From an uncultured Paracoccaceae bacterium (GTDB lineage Bacteria; Pseudomonadota; Alphaproteobacteria; Rhodobacterales; Rhodobacteraceae), in the NCBI GenBank assembly GCA_947497185.1, contig CANMFL010000001.1:124001-188000 (forward strand): a stretch of 64,000 nucleotides of DNA, in the 5' to 3' direction. Shown here one piece after another: positions 18,770 through 27,590 of this stretch. Positions within the stretch are counted from its first letter, which is position 1. Every line of letters starts with the position of its first letter. The translations under genes and the position numbers were made by a program. Below the pieces are notes generated by a model that saw only the letters and a program-made list of their open reading frames with translations, did no database searches and was not told where the DNA came from.

Positions 18770-19420
18770 ATGAAAATCCTTGGCCCTATCACCGCACTTT
18801 TGATCGCCCCAACCCCTGCGTTTGCCTGTGATACGGCGTTGGTGCTGTCGATTGACGTGTCCAATTCCGTCGATCCGGCAGAGTATCGGTTGCAAGTTGA
18901 CGGCATGGCTGACGCGTTGCTGGACCCCGAAATCGTCGATGCAATGGTCGCGGGCGACGTGGCAATCGCGGTGATGCAATGGTCCGGCCAAGACCGCCAA
19001 GAGACCAGCATCGCGTGGCGACAAATTCGCACGGCAATCGACGCCGAACGCCTGTCAGCCGATGCCCGCCATATTCCGCGCGCCTTTGTGTTGTCCGACA
19101 CCGCCCCGGCCGAAGCGATGTATTACGCCGTTGACCTGTTCCGCAGCGCCCCCGATTGCAAACGCCGCGTGATCGATATTTCAGGCGACGGCACGGCCAA
19201 TGCTGGCGCAGACCCTGCCCGCGCCCGTCAATTTGCCCAACGCAACAGCATCACAATCAACGGTATTGCGATTGAATCGATGGGTGTCGCGATCACGTCG
19301 TTTTTCCAGCGTCAAATCATCACCCGCGACGGATTCGTGATTACGGCTCGCACGCACCGCGAATATCCTGATGCGATCCGGCGCAAGATCATCCGCGAAT
19401 TGAGCCAAGCCCTAGGTTGA
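18770..19420 (+). CDS. DUF1194 (VWA-like) exported protein
   Basis: 216 residues with a signal peptide (MKILGPITALLIAPTPAFA). The DUF1194 domain resembles von Willebrand A: LVLSIDVSNSVD is a MIDAS-like D-x-S-x-S motif and VIDISGDGTANAG supplies the later acidic strand. Probably periplasmic and metal-binding; function unknown. Starts 38 bases after the peroxidase gene and could be co-transcribed. Common in Rhodobacterales. Confidence 0.88.
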   Translation: MKILGPITALLIAPTPAFACDTALVLSIDVSNSVDPAEYRLQVDGMADALLDPEIVDAMVAGDVAIAVMQWSGQDRQETSIAWRQIRTAIDAERLSADARHIPRAFVLSDTAPAEAMYYAVDLFRSAPDCKRRVIDISGDGTANAGADPARARQFAQRNSITINGIAIESMGVAITSFFQRQIITRDGFVITARTHREYPDAIRRKIIRELSQALG

Positions 19421-19486
19421 CGCGATCAGCAGGACACGGCACTTATCCACCTAAATCCTTTTGTTCACTGACATTTCAGGCCCGTG

Positions 19487-20725
19487 ATGACCCCAACCTA
19501 CACCGAGTTGACCCGCGTGTTTGGCCGCATCGGCCTGTTATCCTTTGGCGGTCCCGCCGCCCAAATCGCACTGATGCACAAATCATTGGTCGAAGAACGC
19601 GATTGGCTGACCGAGGATCAATTCCTACGCGCCTTGTCGTTCTGCATGCTGCTACCCGGCCCCGAAGCGATGCAGCTGGCGACATACGCAGGGTGGCGCA
19701 AACGAGGCATCATCGGCGGGCTGATCGGCGGCGGATTATTCGTGCTGCCGGGTGCGATTGTGATCATGGCGCTGGCCTTGCTTTACGGGGCATACGGGGC
19801 GCTGCCGCTGGTCCAAGCCGTTTTCCTTGGCGTGAAAGCAACCGTCGTGATTATCGTGATTGAGGCCTTAATCAAGGTCTCAAAACGGGCGCTGAAAACG
19901 AAACTATCGGGTTGGCTTGCTGTGTTCGCCTTTGTCGCATTGTTCTTTTTCGCGCTGCCGTTTCCGCTGGTCATCGCTGTCGCGGCCATGATCGGCGGCC
20001 TATCCACATCCGCCCAAACGTCCCCGACCACCACAAAATTCCCTTGGCGCAAAAGCACCAGCATCGTCGTGATCGGTTGCTTGCTTTGGGCGGCCCCCTT
20101 TGCAGTCATCACCCATCCGCTTCTTGCGGACATCGGCGCGTTTTTCGCGTGGCTTGCCGTCGTGACGTTCGGCGGCGCCTACGCGGTTTTGGCCTATATG
20201 ACCCAGGCCGTTGTCGGCGATTTTGGTTGGCTGACGACGGCGCAAATGATGGACGCGCTTGGCCTTGCGGAAACCACGCCCGGCCCGCTGATCCTTGTCA
20301 CGCAATTCGTCGGCATGATCGCGGCGGCGCAGGAAGGCGGCACCGGACTTGCATTAATCGCGGGCGCGTTAACCTTGTGGGTCACGTTTGTCCCCTGTTT
20401 CATCTGGATATTTGCAGGCGCGCCCTTGATCGACTGGCTAGAGCAGCAACCAAGGCTGAACGCAGCGCTCGCCGCGATCACCGCCGCCGTTGTTGGCGTC
20501 ATCGCGAACCTATCGGTCTGGTTTGCCCTGCATGTATTTTTTCAAACAGTTACGCCATTTTCTGCCGGCCCAATGACCAGCGTTTTACCGGACCTGAGCA
20601 CGGTGCGCCCCGTGGCTGTGGCCCTTGCTATATTGGCTGGATACCTGCTTTTGATCCGTCACGTGAACCTACTTTGGGTGCTGTTCATCTGTGCGGCGAT
20701 CAGCGCCGTGGTCGCAATGATCTGA
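19487..20725 (+). CDS. chrA: chromate transporter ChrA
   Basis: 412-residue CHR-family membrane protein of the long two-domain type: two homologous halves, each starting with an LSFGGPAAQIAL- or VTFGGAYAVLAYM-like motif, and ~10-12 hydrophobic segments. Members export chromate by proton antiport; some family members move other anions. ATG at 19487 is used, directly after an in-frame GTG. No chrB regulator is visible, so chromate as the substrate is a family-level inference. Confidence 0.9.
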   Translation: MTPTYTELTRVFGRIGLLSFGGPAAQIALMHKSLVEERDWLTEDQFLRALSFCMLLPGPEAMQLATYAGWRKRGIIGGLIGGGLFVLPGAIVIMALALLYGAYGALPLVQAVFLGVKATVVIIVIEALIKVSKRALKTKLSGWLAVFAFVALFFFALPFPLVIAVAAMIGGLSTSAQTSPTTTKFPWRKSTSIVVIGCLLWAAPFAVITHPLLADIGAFFAWLAVVTFGGAYAVLAYMTQAVVGDFGWLTTAQMMDALGLAETTPGPLILVTQFVGMIAAAQEGGTGLALIAGALTLWVTFVPCFIWIFAGAPLIDWLEQQPRLNAALAAITAAVVGVIANLSVWFALHVFFQTVTPFSAGPMTSVLPDLSTVRPVAVALAILAGYLLLIRHVNLLWVLFICAAISAVVAMI

Positions 20726-20807
20726 CTGGATCGCAGGCCACCCCTTTCATCCCACTTCGAATCCCGTATGCTGCATGCAACATTATGACACAAAGGACGC
20801 GACACCC

Positions 20808-21332
20808 GTGACCCGTACTTCTGCTTCACGCACCATTGACTATGGAAACCTGATGCACCGGGCCATGCGTGGCCTGATCCAACAAGTTCTGACTGACATT
20901 GCCGAAAACGGCCTGCCGGGGGACCACCACTTTTTCATCACCTTCGACACGATGCACCCCGATGTAGAAATCGCAGATTGGCTGTCGGATCGTTATCCGG
21001 GCGAAATGACCGTCGTGATCCAACATTGGTTCGATAATCTCGACGTCACCGATGAAGGCTTCAGCATCACCCTCAACTTTGGCGAAAATCCAGAGCCGCT
21101 GTATATTCCGTATGACAGCATCCAGACCTTTGTTGATCCATCCGTCGAATTTGGGCTGCGGTTTGAAACCCAATCCGAAGAGGAGGCTGATGACGACGAT
21201 GCCGATGACACAGATACCATCGACACGATTCCAGAGGCCCCTATGCAAGAAATGGTCGAGCCCGAAAAAGATGATCCGGCCACCGAACGCAAAGACGCTG
21301 ATGTCGTCAGCCTAGATCAATTCCGTAAATAA
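20808..21332 (+). CDS. sspB: SspB-family ClpXP adaptor
   Basis: Alphaproteobacterial SspB delivers ssrA-tagged and other substrates to ClpXP. 174 residues from GTG 20808, which has AAGGAC about 10 bases upstream. The conserved domain starts RTIDYGNLMHRAMRG and includes FFITFDTMHPDVEIADWL and EGFSITLNFGENPEPLYIPYDSI. It is followed by a very acidic linker (~125-160, D/E-rich) and a C-terminal segment DVVSLDQFRK, the short ClpX-binding tail expected of adaptors. Confidence 0.92.
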   Translation: MTRTSASRTIDYGNLMHRAMRGLIQQVLTDIAENGLPGDHHFFITFDTMHPDVEIADWLSDRYPGEMTVVIQHWFDNLDVTDEGFSITLNFGENPEPLYIPYDSIQTFVDPSVEFGLRFETQSEEEADDDDADDTDTIDTIPEAPMQEMVEPEKDDPATERKDADVVSLDQFRK

Positions 21333-21410
21333 TAGCTTTCAGACTTGCCGAGGTACGCTTTGCGCCCTAATCGGTATACAACCGCATACTTTACATTATT
21401 GGAGCGTCCC

Positions 21411-22802
21411 ATGACTGCCACCCGTACTGAATCCGACAGCTTTGGCCCATTGGAGGTCCAAGCGGACCGATATTGGGGCGCGCAAACACAGCGTTCAATC
21501 ATGAACTTTCCGATTGGCTGGGAAAAACAGCCCGTCGCGATCGTCCGCGCGCTTGGTGTTATCAAGCAAGCCTGCGCCGCAGCGAACAAAGCTCGCGGCA
21601 AGCTTGATGCGAAAATCGCCGACGCGATTGTAGACGCCGCATCCGAAGTTGTTGCAGGCAAACTCGACGATCACTTCCCGCTGGTCGTCTGGCAAACAGG
21701 GTCCGGCACGCAGTCGAACATGAACGCGAACGAAGTGATCTCGAACCGCGCAATTGAAATGCTGGGTGGCACAATCGGGTCCAAAGATCCGGTACACCCC
21801 AACGACCACTGCAACATGGGCCAGTCGTCAAACGACACATTCCCCACGGCAATGCACATCGCAGTCGCGACCACAGCGCACGACGTTTTGCTGCCAGGTC
21901 TCGCGAAATTGCACGCAGCACTTGAGCAGAAGCAAAAAGAATTCGACCACATCATCAAGATCGGTCGCACCCACACAATGGACGCGACACCGCTGACATT
22001 GGGCCAAGAATTCTCGGGCTACGTACATCAGGTCGCCATGGGCATCCGCCGGATTAAACAAGCCTTGCCAGCGATTTACGAACTCGCGCAAGGCGGCACG
22101 GCAGTCGGCACCGGCCTGAACACACCTGTTGGCTGGGGCGAGACAGTCGCAGCTGAAATGGCTGAAATCACCGGCCTGCCCTTTGTGACAGCGCCCAATA
22201 AGTTCGAGGCACTTGCAGGCCACGACGCGCTTGTTGAAATGTCCGGTGCGTTGAAAACTGTCGCTGCCAGCCTTTACAAAATTGCCGCCGATATCCGCAT
22301 GCTGGGTTCAGGCCCACGTTGCGGTTTGGGCGAATTGATGTTGCCAGAAAACGAGCCCGGTTCATCCATCATGCCCGGCAAAGTGAACCCGACACAGGTC
22401 GAAGCAATCACCCAAGTCTGCGCCCACGTCATGGGCAATGACGCGGCTGTGGGTTTTGCCGGATCGCAAGGCCACTTTGAATTGAACGTGATGAAGCCGA
22501 TGATGGCCTATAACGTATTGCAATCAATGCAACTTATCGGTGACGCATCCAGCGCCTTTACCGATAACTGCGTGTTGGGGATCACTGCGAACGAAGACCG
22601 GATCGAAAAACTGATGCGGGAATCGCTGATGTTGGTCACGGCTCTGGCCCCGACTATCGGCTACGACAACGCAACGACGGTTGCGAAAACGGCGCACAAA
22701 AACGGGACCACGTTGAAAGAAGAAGCCATCGCGCTTGGTTTCGTCGACGAAGAAACCTTTGAAAAAGTCGTGCGTCCAGAAGATATGATCGGACCTAAAT
22801 AA
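21411..22802 (+). CDS. fumC: fumarate hydratase class II
   Basis: Hydrates fumarate to malate in the TCA cycle; iron-independent homotetramer. 463 residues from ATG 21411. The superfamily signature [13 protein letters not shown] is intact, as are [36 protein letters not shown] and TVGRTH-like [18 protein letters not shown] hairpin follows at 22838-22871, and two small genes lie downstream. Confidence 0.97.
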   Translation: MTATRTESDSFGPLEVQADRYWGAQTQRSIMNFPIGWEKQPVAIVRALGVIKQACAAANKARGKLDAKIADAIVDAASEVVAGKLDDHFPLVVWQTGSGTQSNMNANEVISNRAIEMLGGTIGSKDPVHPNDHCNMGQSSNDTFPTAMHIAVATTAHDVLLPGLAKLHAALEQKQKEFDHIIKIGRTHTMDATPLTLGQEFSGYVHQVAMGIRRIKQALPAIYELAQGGTAVGTGLNTPVGWGETVAAEMAEITGLPFVTAPNKFEALAGHDALVEMSGALKTVAASLYKIAADIRMLGSGPRCGLGELMLPENEPGSSIMPGKVNPTQVEAITQVCAHVMGNDAAVGFAGSQGHFELNVMKPMMAYNVLQSMQLIGDASSAFTDNCVLGITANEDRIEKLMRESLMLVTALAPTIGYDNATTVAKTAHKNGTTLKEEAIALGFVDEETFEKVVRPEDMIGPK

Positions 22803-22837
22803 ACGGCTTGCGGCAATACGACCGCACTGTCATCTCT

Positions 22838-22871
22838 GAACGCGCGTTTCTAATTTTAGGGGCGCGCGTTC
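22838..22871 (+). terminator. hairpin after fumC
   Basis: GAACGCGCG (22838-22846) and CGCGCGTTC (22863-22871) form a perfect 9-bp stem. The downstream T-stretch is weak (TTACTTT), so it may only partly terminate and let some transcript reach the two small genes beyond. Confidence 0.5.
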
Positions 22872-22889
22872 TTACTTTGGGGCACCTTC

Positions 22890-23069
22890 ATGACGACACC
22901 GATTAACCTGAACAAAGTTCGCAAAGCCAAAGCGCGTGCCGACGACAAAGCACGCGCCGACGCCAATTCCACAAAATTCGGACGTACAAAGGCGCAGCGT
23001 CTGTTGGAAGTTACCCAATCAAAACAAGCCTCTGCGCGGCTTGATACGTTGAAATTCGATGACGACTGA
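22890..23069 (+). CDS. DUF4169 family small protein
   Basis: 59 residues, strongly basic and helical (MTTPINLNKVRKAKARADDK at the start, RTKAQRLLE in the middle). It matches DUF4169 proteins, which in Rhodobacterales typically sit between fumC and a ribbon-helix-helix gene, as here. Its last 11 bases overlap the next gene's start. Function unknown; probably a nucleic-acid-associated helix, by charge only. Confidence 0.85.
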   Translation: MTTPINLNKVRKAKARADDKARADANSTKFGRTKAQRLLEVTQSKQASARLDTLKFDDD

Positions 23070-23298
23070 ATTGTTCAGCGGCAGACCTGTGAAACGTTCG
23101 CTCACGCTCGCTGGGCACCGTACAAGCGTGTCGCTAGAAGATATTTTCTGGAACGCCTTTCGCGACATTGCAGCGCAACGCGGCCAACCGATCAACGACC
23201 TCGCCCGCGAAATCGACGCGCAACGCGGCGATATCGGCTTGGCCTCAGCGATACGGGTATTCGTGCTGCGCGACCTTCAGGATCGCCTGCCAGAATGA
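23059..23298 (+). CDS. ribbon-helix-helix DNA-binding protein (RHH_4 type)
   Basis: 79 residues. Residues ~12-70 (KRSLTLAGHRTSVSLEDIFW, then a helix with AREIDAQRG) fit the ribbon-helix-helix domain RHH_4, a dimeric DNA- or peptide-binding fold. Overlaps the DUF4169 gene by 11 bases, so the two are probably translated together. No toxin gene is adjacent, so an antitoxin role is not supported. Confidence 0.85.
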   Translation: MTTELFSGRPVKRSLTLAGHRTSVSLEDIFWNAFRDIAAQRGQPINDLAREIDAQRGDIGLASAIRVFVLRDLQDRLPE

Positions 23299-23516
23299 TG
23301 CCCCTGCAGGATCAAAGACGCGCTGTCCTGCTCTAATCGCACGTGTGACAACTGATAATCTCGCGCACTATTGGGCATCGACATCACGGGGTCCGGTAAT
23401 CGTTTCACATAGGTCCGCGCATAAAGCGCCTGTTCCGACGTCGCCCCGATCGTCCGAATACGCTGACTAATTCCAGTTAACTTGCCCAAAATACCCTCTG
23501 AACTACTTACTAACAT
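23277..23516 (-). CDS. possible small protein of 79 aa, antisense-overlapping the RHH gene end
   Basis: A leftward frame starting MLVSSSEGILGKLTGISQ, with TAGGAA 6 bases before its ATG and codon choice like the neighbours. It runs 22 bases into the 3' end of the RHH gene. It has no signal peptide, membrane segment or recognised motif. It fills most of the gap between the RHH and P450 genes; I am not certain it is expressed. Confidence 0.35.
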   Translation of the reverse strand: MLVSSSEGILGKLTGISQRIRTIGATSEQALYARTYVKRLPDPVMSMPNSARDYQLSHVRLEQDSASLILQGHHSGRRS

Positions 23517-23656
23517 ACATATTCCTACACGTCCTCGCGGCACCAAAGTGTCGCGGCTTTCACTAAACGCAGCTTTTTAGTTGCAGCTTAGTTGTAGCGC
23601 CCAGACTCTCAAAAATCGGTTAACGCAGCGCGGAATTACAAATTAAATAAACGAAG

Positions 23657-25021
23657 CTAAAGCCCCTCAGTCCGTGGCGTGATGCGTAGCCAAATCCCGT
23701 CTTTTGATCGCACCGTCAAATGCGCGACTGGCACTGGCACGCGTTCTTCAACGATTTCAAAGCGATACGCCCGCATCAATTGCGCCAACAGAACCACGCC
23801 TTCGATCATGGCAAAGCCCGCGCCCGTGCAAACCCGTGGCCCTGATGAGAATGGTAAATACGCCTCGCGTTGACATTTCTTGCCGTTTTCCGTGGCCCAT
23901 CTCGTTGGATCAAAACCGTCGGGGTTGTCCCAGAGCCGTGACTGTCGGTGCAAATGCCAAGGCGAAACAATGACTTGCGCGCCCACCTTAATGTTACGAC
24001 CTCTGAATTCTTCCGGCTTCGTAGACTCGCGTACCATCATTGGCACGGGCGGATACAAACGCAGCCCCTCACGAAATACATCCCGCGTTTGTTTCAACGT
24101 CGAGAGTTTTGAGAAATCCTTTGTCATTTCAGTGGCTTCTGCGGCGATCTTATCCTGCCATTCGGGATACATTGCCAGTAAATATAGCGTCCAAGCCAGC
24201 GCAGATGCGCTAGTTTCGTGTCCCGCCAAAAAGAAAATCGCGACCTGATCGACCATCTCTGGCACATCGAACTTCTCGCCCGTTTTGGGATCAGCTGTTG
24301 TCATAATTTTTGTAGCAAGATCATCGGGTACTGGCCCGTTCTTAATCTGATTTAAGCGATCTTGCGTAAGCGTCGTAATCAGCGCACGAATAGATTTCGC
24401 GGCCAGTTTTGTGTCCTTACGGAAAAAGCGCGGCATCCATGATGGCCCCCGCACGAATGCGGCCAAATTCAAGATCGGTTGGGTCCGCTGATACGCTTTG
24501 AACTCGTGGAAAACCTTTGTTGCGGTCTCGTTTTCAATCGGTATGGAAAACAACGTCCGAAAGATGACGTCGGCTGCAGCGTGACTGGTTTCGGCTTCAA
24601 TTTCAAAAGGTTGACCATCGGCATGTGGGGCCAGACGCGCAACAGCTGCCTCGCCTGATGCCCAGATTGCCGGGAACGTGTCACGCAGGCGCCCGCCTTC
24701 GAATGCGGGATCAATGATGCGGCGTTGCCGTTTCCAAACGTCACCGTTGGTCAAAAACACCGAGTTGCCTAGCAACGGGCGCAGCCCCGCGCCGATGCGG
24801 TCGGATTTTGGGAAATCGTCGGGGCGTTCGTGCAAAACCCGTTTGATCAAGGTATGGTCGTTGATCAAATAACTCTGGAAAAACGGGGTCTTAAACTCTG
24901 CCATCCATGCGCGGTACAGCTTTGCGGGTTGCGCAGATAGGATGTCTGCGCGGAACAGCTTTAGGTAGCGCCACAGTGACACGCGATCGGGTCGCGACGG
25001 AGGTTTTGGCGGAAGCATCAT
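23657..25021 (-). CDS. cytochrome P450
   Basis: 454-residue heme monooxygenase. I-helix motif AGHETSASALAW (~270), ExxR helix FREGLRLYPP, and the heme-binding loop FSSGPRVCTG with its Cys ligand, all intact. It resembles CYP families acting on fatty acids or terpenoid-like lipids, but the substrate cannot be told. No ferredoxin or reductase gene is adjacent. Its ATG overlaps the end of the upstream hydrolase gene by 4 bases, so the two probably work on the same compound. Confidence 0.92.
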   Translation of the reverse strand: MMLPPKPPSRPDRVSLWRYLKLFRADILSAQPAKLYRAWMAEFKTPFFQSYLINDHTLIKRVLHERPDDFPKSDRIGAGLRPLLGNSVFLTNGDVWKRQRRIIDPAFEGGRLRDTFPAIWASGEAAVARLAPHADGQPFEIEAETSHAAADVIFRTLFSIPIENETATKVFHEFKAYQRTQPILNLAAFVRGPSWMPRFFRKDTKLAAKSIRALITTLTQDRLNQIKNGPVPDDLATKIMTTADPKTGEKFDVPEMVDQVAIFFLAGHETSASALAWTLYLLAMYPEWQDKIAAEATEMTKDFSKLSTLKQTRDVFREGLRLYPPVPMMVRESTKPEEFRGRNIKVGAQVIVSPWHLHRQSRLWDNPDGFDPTRWATENGKKCQREAYLPFSSGPRVCTGAGFAMIEGVVLLAQLMRAYRFEIVEERVPVPVAHLTVRSKDGIWLRITPRTEGL

Positions 25022-26256
25022 TGAATGGACGTGAATTTTGACAAGGGTTGCGTGATCCGGCTTTGCGATGGCGCACGATCGCGGTAGCGGTCTGCCAATG
25101 TGATGGGACCGCAGGTGATCTGGAAATAATCGTAGTCACCTGGATTATCAAAGGCGCATAAGTACTGGAAATGTAGGCGGAAAAATCGCCAGCGTAGTGC
25201 CTTCCATGTCTCGGGCTTGAGCGTCTGAGTGAATGCGGCCGACACGACCAGTGGCCAGCGTTTGTCCTCAGGTGCGACGCCAGACACGGCCACGGGATCG
25301 CAAAGCGCAAACGCGCAGCCGTCGCCGGGGGCTGTGACGTCGACCCATGTTAGCGCGTCTTGTGCGCTGAGGAACGCTAGGTCACCGCGCAACCGTTTGG
25401 CTTCGGGCAGGAACGACACCATCGGGACGACTTGACCCAGCGACAGGAACCCGAGCGATGGACCGTTTTTAGGTACGCGGCCCGCTCGGATCAGATCGGC
25501 GAGGATCGACACACTGAGGTGTGCGCCGGATGAATGACCAACCACCAATACTTCGTCCACATCCGTCTCGAAGGCCGCTGCGATTTGGTCGGCAAATACG
25601 CTCATCCGCTCTTCTAACGGAGCAGGATTGGCGCCCTTCCAACGTGCAGAATAGGAATAGTCGTGCATCAGGTAATAGGCGAAAAACTTTCCGTCTTTGG
25701 CTTTGAACCAGCGCATGAGCCAGATGAAACCAACAAGCCCAAGCCCTAGCGCCGCCCACGAGACGAGCTGCGTGGCAATCAATAATGATCCAATCCAAGC
25801 AAACGCCTTGAAAACTAAAAGAGCGACTGCGATCGAAACGAGCAGCTGTAACAACAACATGCCAACCGGATAAAGTGCTGCAATCACTGGGCCTTTGCGC
25901 ATTTTCGTCAGCCGCCCTAACGCACCGGTCGTGATATAGGTCCACGCTGTGCGGGTCAGTTGCCAGTAGGTCGCGGGGATCGAATTGGACATGCTGTCGC
26001 GCACGATATCGGACCAGAGCAGTACGTCGATATCGGCATCGACAGGCTGATCATCAATCGTGGCCGCTGCGTTCCAGCCAAATTTTTTCGCCTTCAACTT
26101 CGGCGTAATGCCAATTTGGTATCCGCTGATTTGCGCTTGGGCTGCACCTTCTTTGCGGTATAGCTCGCGGTAGCGGCGTGGATGGATGGGGTCGTAGCCA
26201 GGGATATAGAAAACCTTGCGCCGTTTGACCTGTTGTGAACCTACATTACTCGTCAT
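25018..26256 (-). CDS. membrane-associated alpha/beta-hydrolase-like protein
   Basis: 412 residues. The N-terminal third includes KVFYIPGYDPIHPRRYRELY; two or three hydrophobic helices follow at ~135-195; the C-terminal part contains VLVVGHSSGAHLSVSIL, a nucleophile elbow G-x-S-x-G (GHSSG). This suggests a serine hydrolase or lipase interrupted by membrane helices. The other catalytic residues were not placed with confidence. Translationally coupled to the P450, which hints at lipid or sterol-like substrates. Confidence 0.75.
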   Translation of the reverse strand: MTSNVGSQQVKRRKVFYIPGYDPIHPRRYRELYRKEGAAQAQISGYQIGITPKLKAKKFGWNAAATIDDQPVDADIDVLLWSDIVRDSMSNSIPATYWQLTRTAWTYITTGALGRLTKMRKGPVIAALYPVGMLLLQLLVSIAVALLVFKAFAWIGSLLIATQLVSWAALGLGLVGFIWLMRWFKAKDGKFFAYYLMHDYSYSARWKGANPAPLEERMSVFADQIAAAFETDVDEVLVVGHSSGAHLSVSILADLIRAGRVPKNGPSLGFLSLGQVVPMVSFLPEAKRLRGDLAFLSAQDALTWVDVTAPGDGCAFALCDPVAVSGVAPEDKRWPLVVSAAFTQTLKPETWKALRWRFFRLHFQYLCAFDNPGDYDYFQITCGPITLADRYRDRAPSQSRITQPLSKFTSIQ

Positions 26257-26322
26257 ATTTTGCCTGTTATGCTGTCGGCGTTTTACACAGCATAGCGGGT
26301 AACTTCGGAAAAAATAAGCCTT

Positions 26323-27078
26323 TTAGCCGAAACTGGCCAGTGCGGGGAATGCTTCGAGCATCCAGTAGCTCATTGCTGCGAATTGTCCGGTGATCATCAT
26401 CAGGCCGACGGTCCACAAGAGCAAGCCAGAGGTGCGTTCGATCCGTTCCATATGGCGTTTCATCCACGCCATCACGCCTTTGAGACGCGGGAAAAATGCG
26501 GCGACCAGCAGGAATGGAATGCCGAGGCCAAGAGCGTAGAATGCGAGCAGCACGGTGCCGCGTGTGACGTCTGCTTCTGATGCTGCAAGGCCGAGGATTG
26601 TGCCAAGGATGGGCCCCAAACACGGCGTCCAACCAAAGGCAAACGCAAGGCCCAAGATATAGGCCCCCATCGCCGAGCCGCCTTTGTCGCCAATGTCGAC
26701 GCGGGCTTCGCGGTCAAGAAAACCGATGCGAAACACGCCGACAAAATGCGCCCCGAAGATCATTACGATCACGCCAGCGATCATTAGAAACCAGTCTTGG
26801 AACTGTAGGAACGTGCGGCCAAGCGCGGAGAACGCGAAGCCCAACAGCAGGAACACCGTGGACAGGCCAAGCACAAAAAACACCGCTGCCAGCAAAACCC
26901 GCCGCCGCGCCGCGCGGTCTTGATCCATATCGCCCATCGACACGCCACCCATATAGGCCAGATACGGTGGCACAATCGGTAACACGCAGGGCGATAGAAA
27001 CGACAACAGACCTGCAGAAATCGCGATTAGGATCGCGGGTAACAGGGTCGCGTCGAGGATGAGGTTGGCTTCTAACAT
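26323..27078 (-). CDS. CcdA-type cytochrome c biogenesis / thiol-reducing membrane protein
   Basis: 251 residues from ATG 27078 (AAGGAG upstream). Six hydrophobic segments. The redox cysteines lie in SPCVLPIVPPYLAY (first half) and GWTPCLGPILG (second half), the CcdA/DsbD-core pattern. It carries electrons from cytoplasmic thioredoxin to periplasmic thiols, for example for cytochrome c maturation. No thioredoxin-like partner is adjacent; the divergent gene encodes a TusA-like protein. Confidence 0.92.
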   Translation of the reverse strand: MLEANLILDATLLPAILIAISAGLLSFLSPCVLPIVPPYLAYMGGVSMGDMDQDRAARRRVLLAAVFFVLGLSTVFLLLGFAFSALGRTFLQFQDWFLMIAGVIVMIFGAHFVGVFRIGFLDREARVDIGDKGGSAMGAYILGLAFAFGWTPCLGPILGTILGLAASEADVTRGTVLLAFYALGLGIPFLLVAAFFPRLKGVMAWMKRHMERIERTSGLLLWTVGLMMITGQFAAMSYWMLEAFPALASFG

Positions 27079-27181
27079 GTGGCGTGGATCTCCTTGGCAC
27101 ATGCCTACGCGGCAAAAGCAGCGGCGTCACGATGTTGCTCGTCACAAGTCTGTGGACTTTTTGAAACATCAGACCTAATCC

Positions 27182-27418
27182 ATGCGCATGACAACACCAG
27201 ATCACACGCTCGACGCCCTTGGATTGCTCTGCCCCCTGCCCGTTCTGAAAGCGCGCAAACGCCTGTCTGGCTTGGCGACGGGGCAGATATTAGAGATGAT
27301 CGCGGATGATCCGGCGGCCATAATTGACGTGCCGCATTTCTGTGCAGAGTCCGGGCATACGCTATTGGGACAATCCGAAAACAACGGTGTTTTGTACTTC
27401 ACTATCCGCTGCAAATAA
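27182..27418 (+). CDS. TusA-family sulfur carrier
   Basis: 78 residues. The TusA motif is LGLLCPLPVLKARKRL, with the active Cys that carries a persulfide, followed by the two-layer alpha/beta fold. TusA proteins relay sulfur to tRNA thiolation or other pathways. An ATG two codons in is equally possible. Divergent from the CcdA-type gene, and both concern thiol/sulfur chemistry. Confidence 0.9.
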   Translation: MRMTTPDHTLDALGLLCPLPVLKARKRLSGLATGQILEMIADDPAAIIDVPHFCAESGHTLLGQSENNGVLYFTIRCK

Positions 27419-27438
27419 CGATTTTTCGCGAAAAATCG
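27419..27438. repeat. perfect AT-rich palindrome with CGCG centre
   Basis: CGATTTTTCGCGAAAAATCG, a 20-bp perfect palindrome starting right after the tusA-like stop codon. A near-identical copy with one change lies at 27503-27522, and related palindromes occur at 37825 and 37846. It could act as a terminator or as a protein-binding site. Confidence 0.7.
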
Positions 27439-27502
27439 CAGGTTTGGCTAGGTATCTGATTCGTCGCCCAACTTCAGGAACGGGCGGTTGTTTCAAGCGT
27501 TG

Positions 27503-27522
27503 CGAATTTTCGCGAAAAATCG
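27503..27522. repeat. second copy of the AT-rich CGCG-centred palindrome
   Basis: CGAATTTTCGCGAAAAATCG differs at one base from the copy at 27419-27438. Both lie in the gap between the convergent tusA-like and rne genes. Confidence 0.65.
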
Positions 27523-27551
27523 ATGGGCTCAAAATCGTCACCGTCCAAAGA

Positions 27552-27584
27552 AAAATGGCCAGCGCGTGATGCGCTGGCCATTTT
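27552..27584. terminator. bidirectional terminator between tusA-like gene and rne
   Basis: AAAATGGCCAGCGC-GTGAT-GCGCTGGCCATTTT, a perfect 14-bp stem with A- and T-tracts on both sides, just past the leftward rne stop. Confidence 0.85.
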
Positions 27585-27590
27585 GATGTC

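Noticed and set aside
23059..23298. Ribbon-helix-helix protein as an antitoxin
   Set aside because: No toxin gene is adjacent; the neighbours are fumC and DUF4169, a stable arrangement in this group.
26267..26632. 121-aa leftward frame
   Set aside because: Overlaps the ccdA-type gene in another frame and has no matching family.
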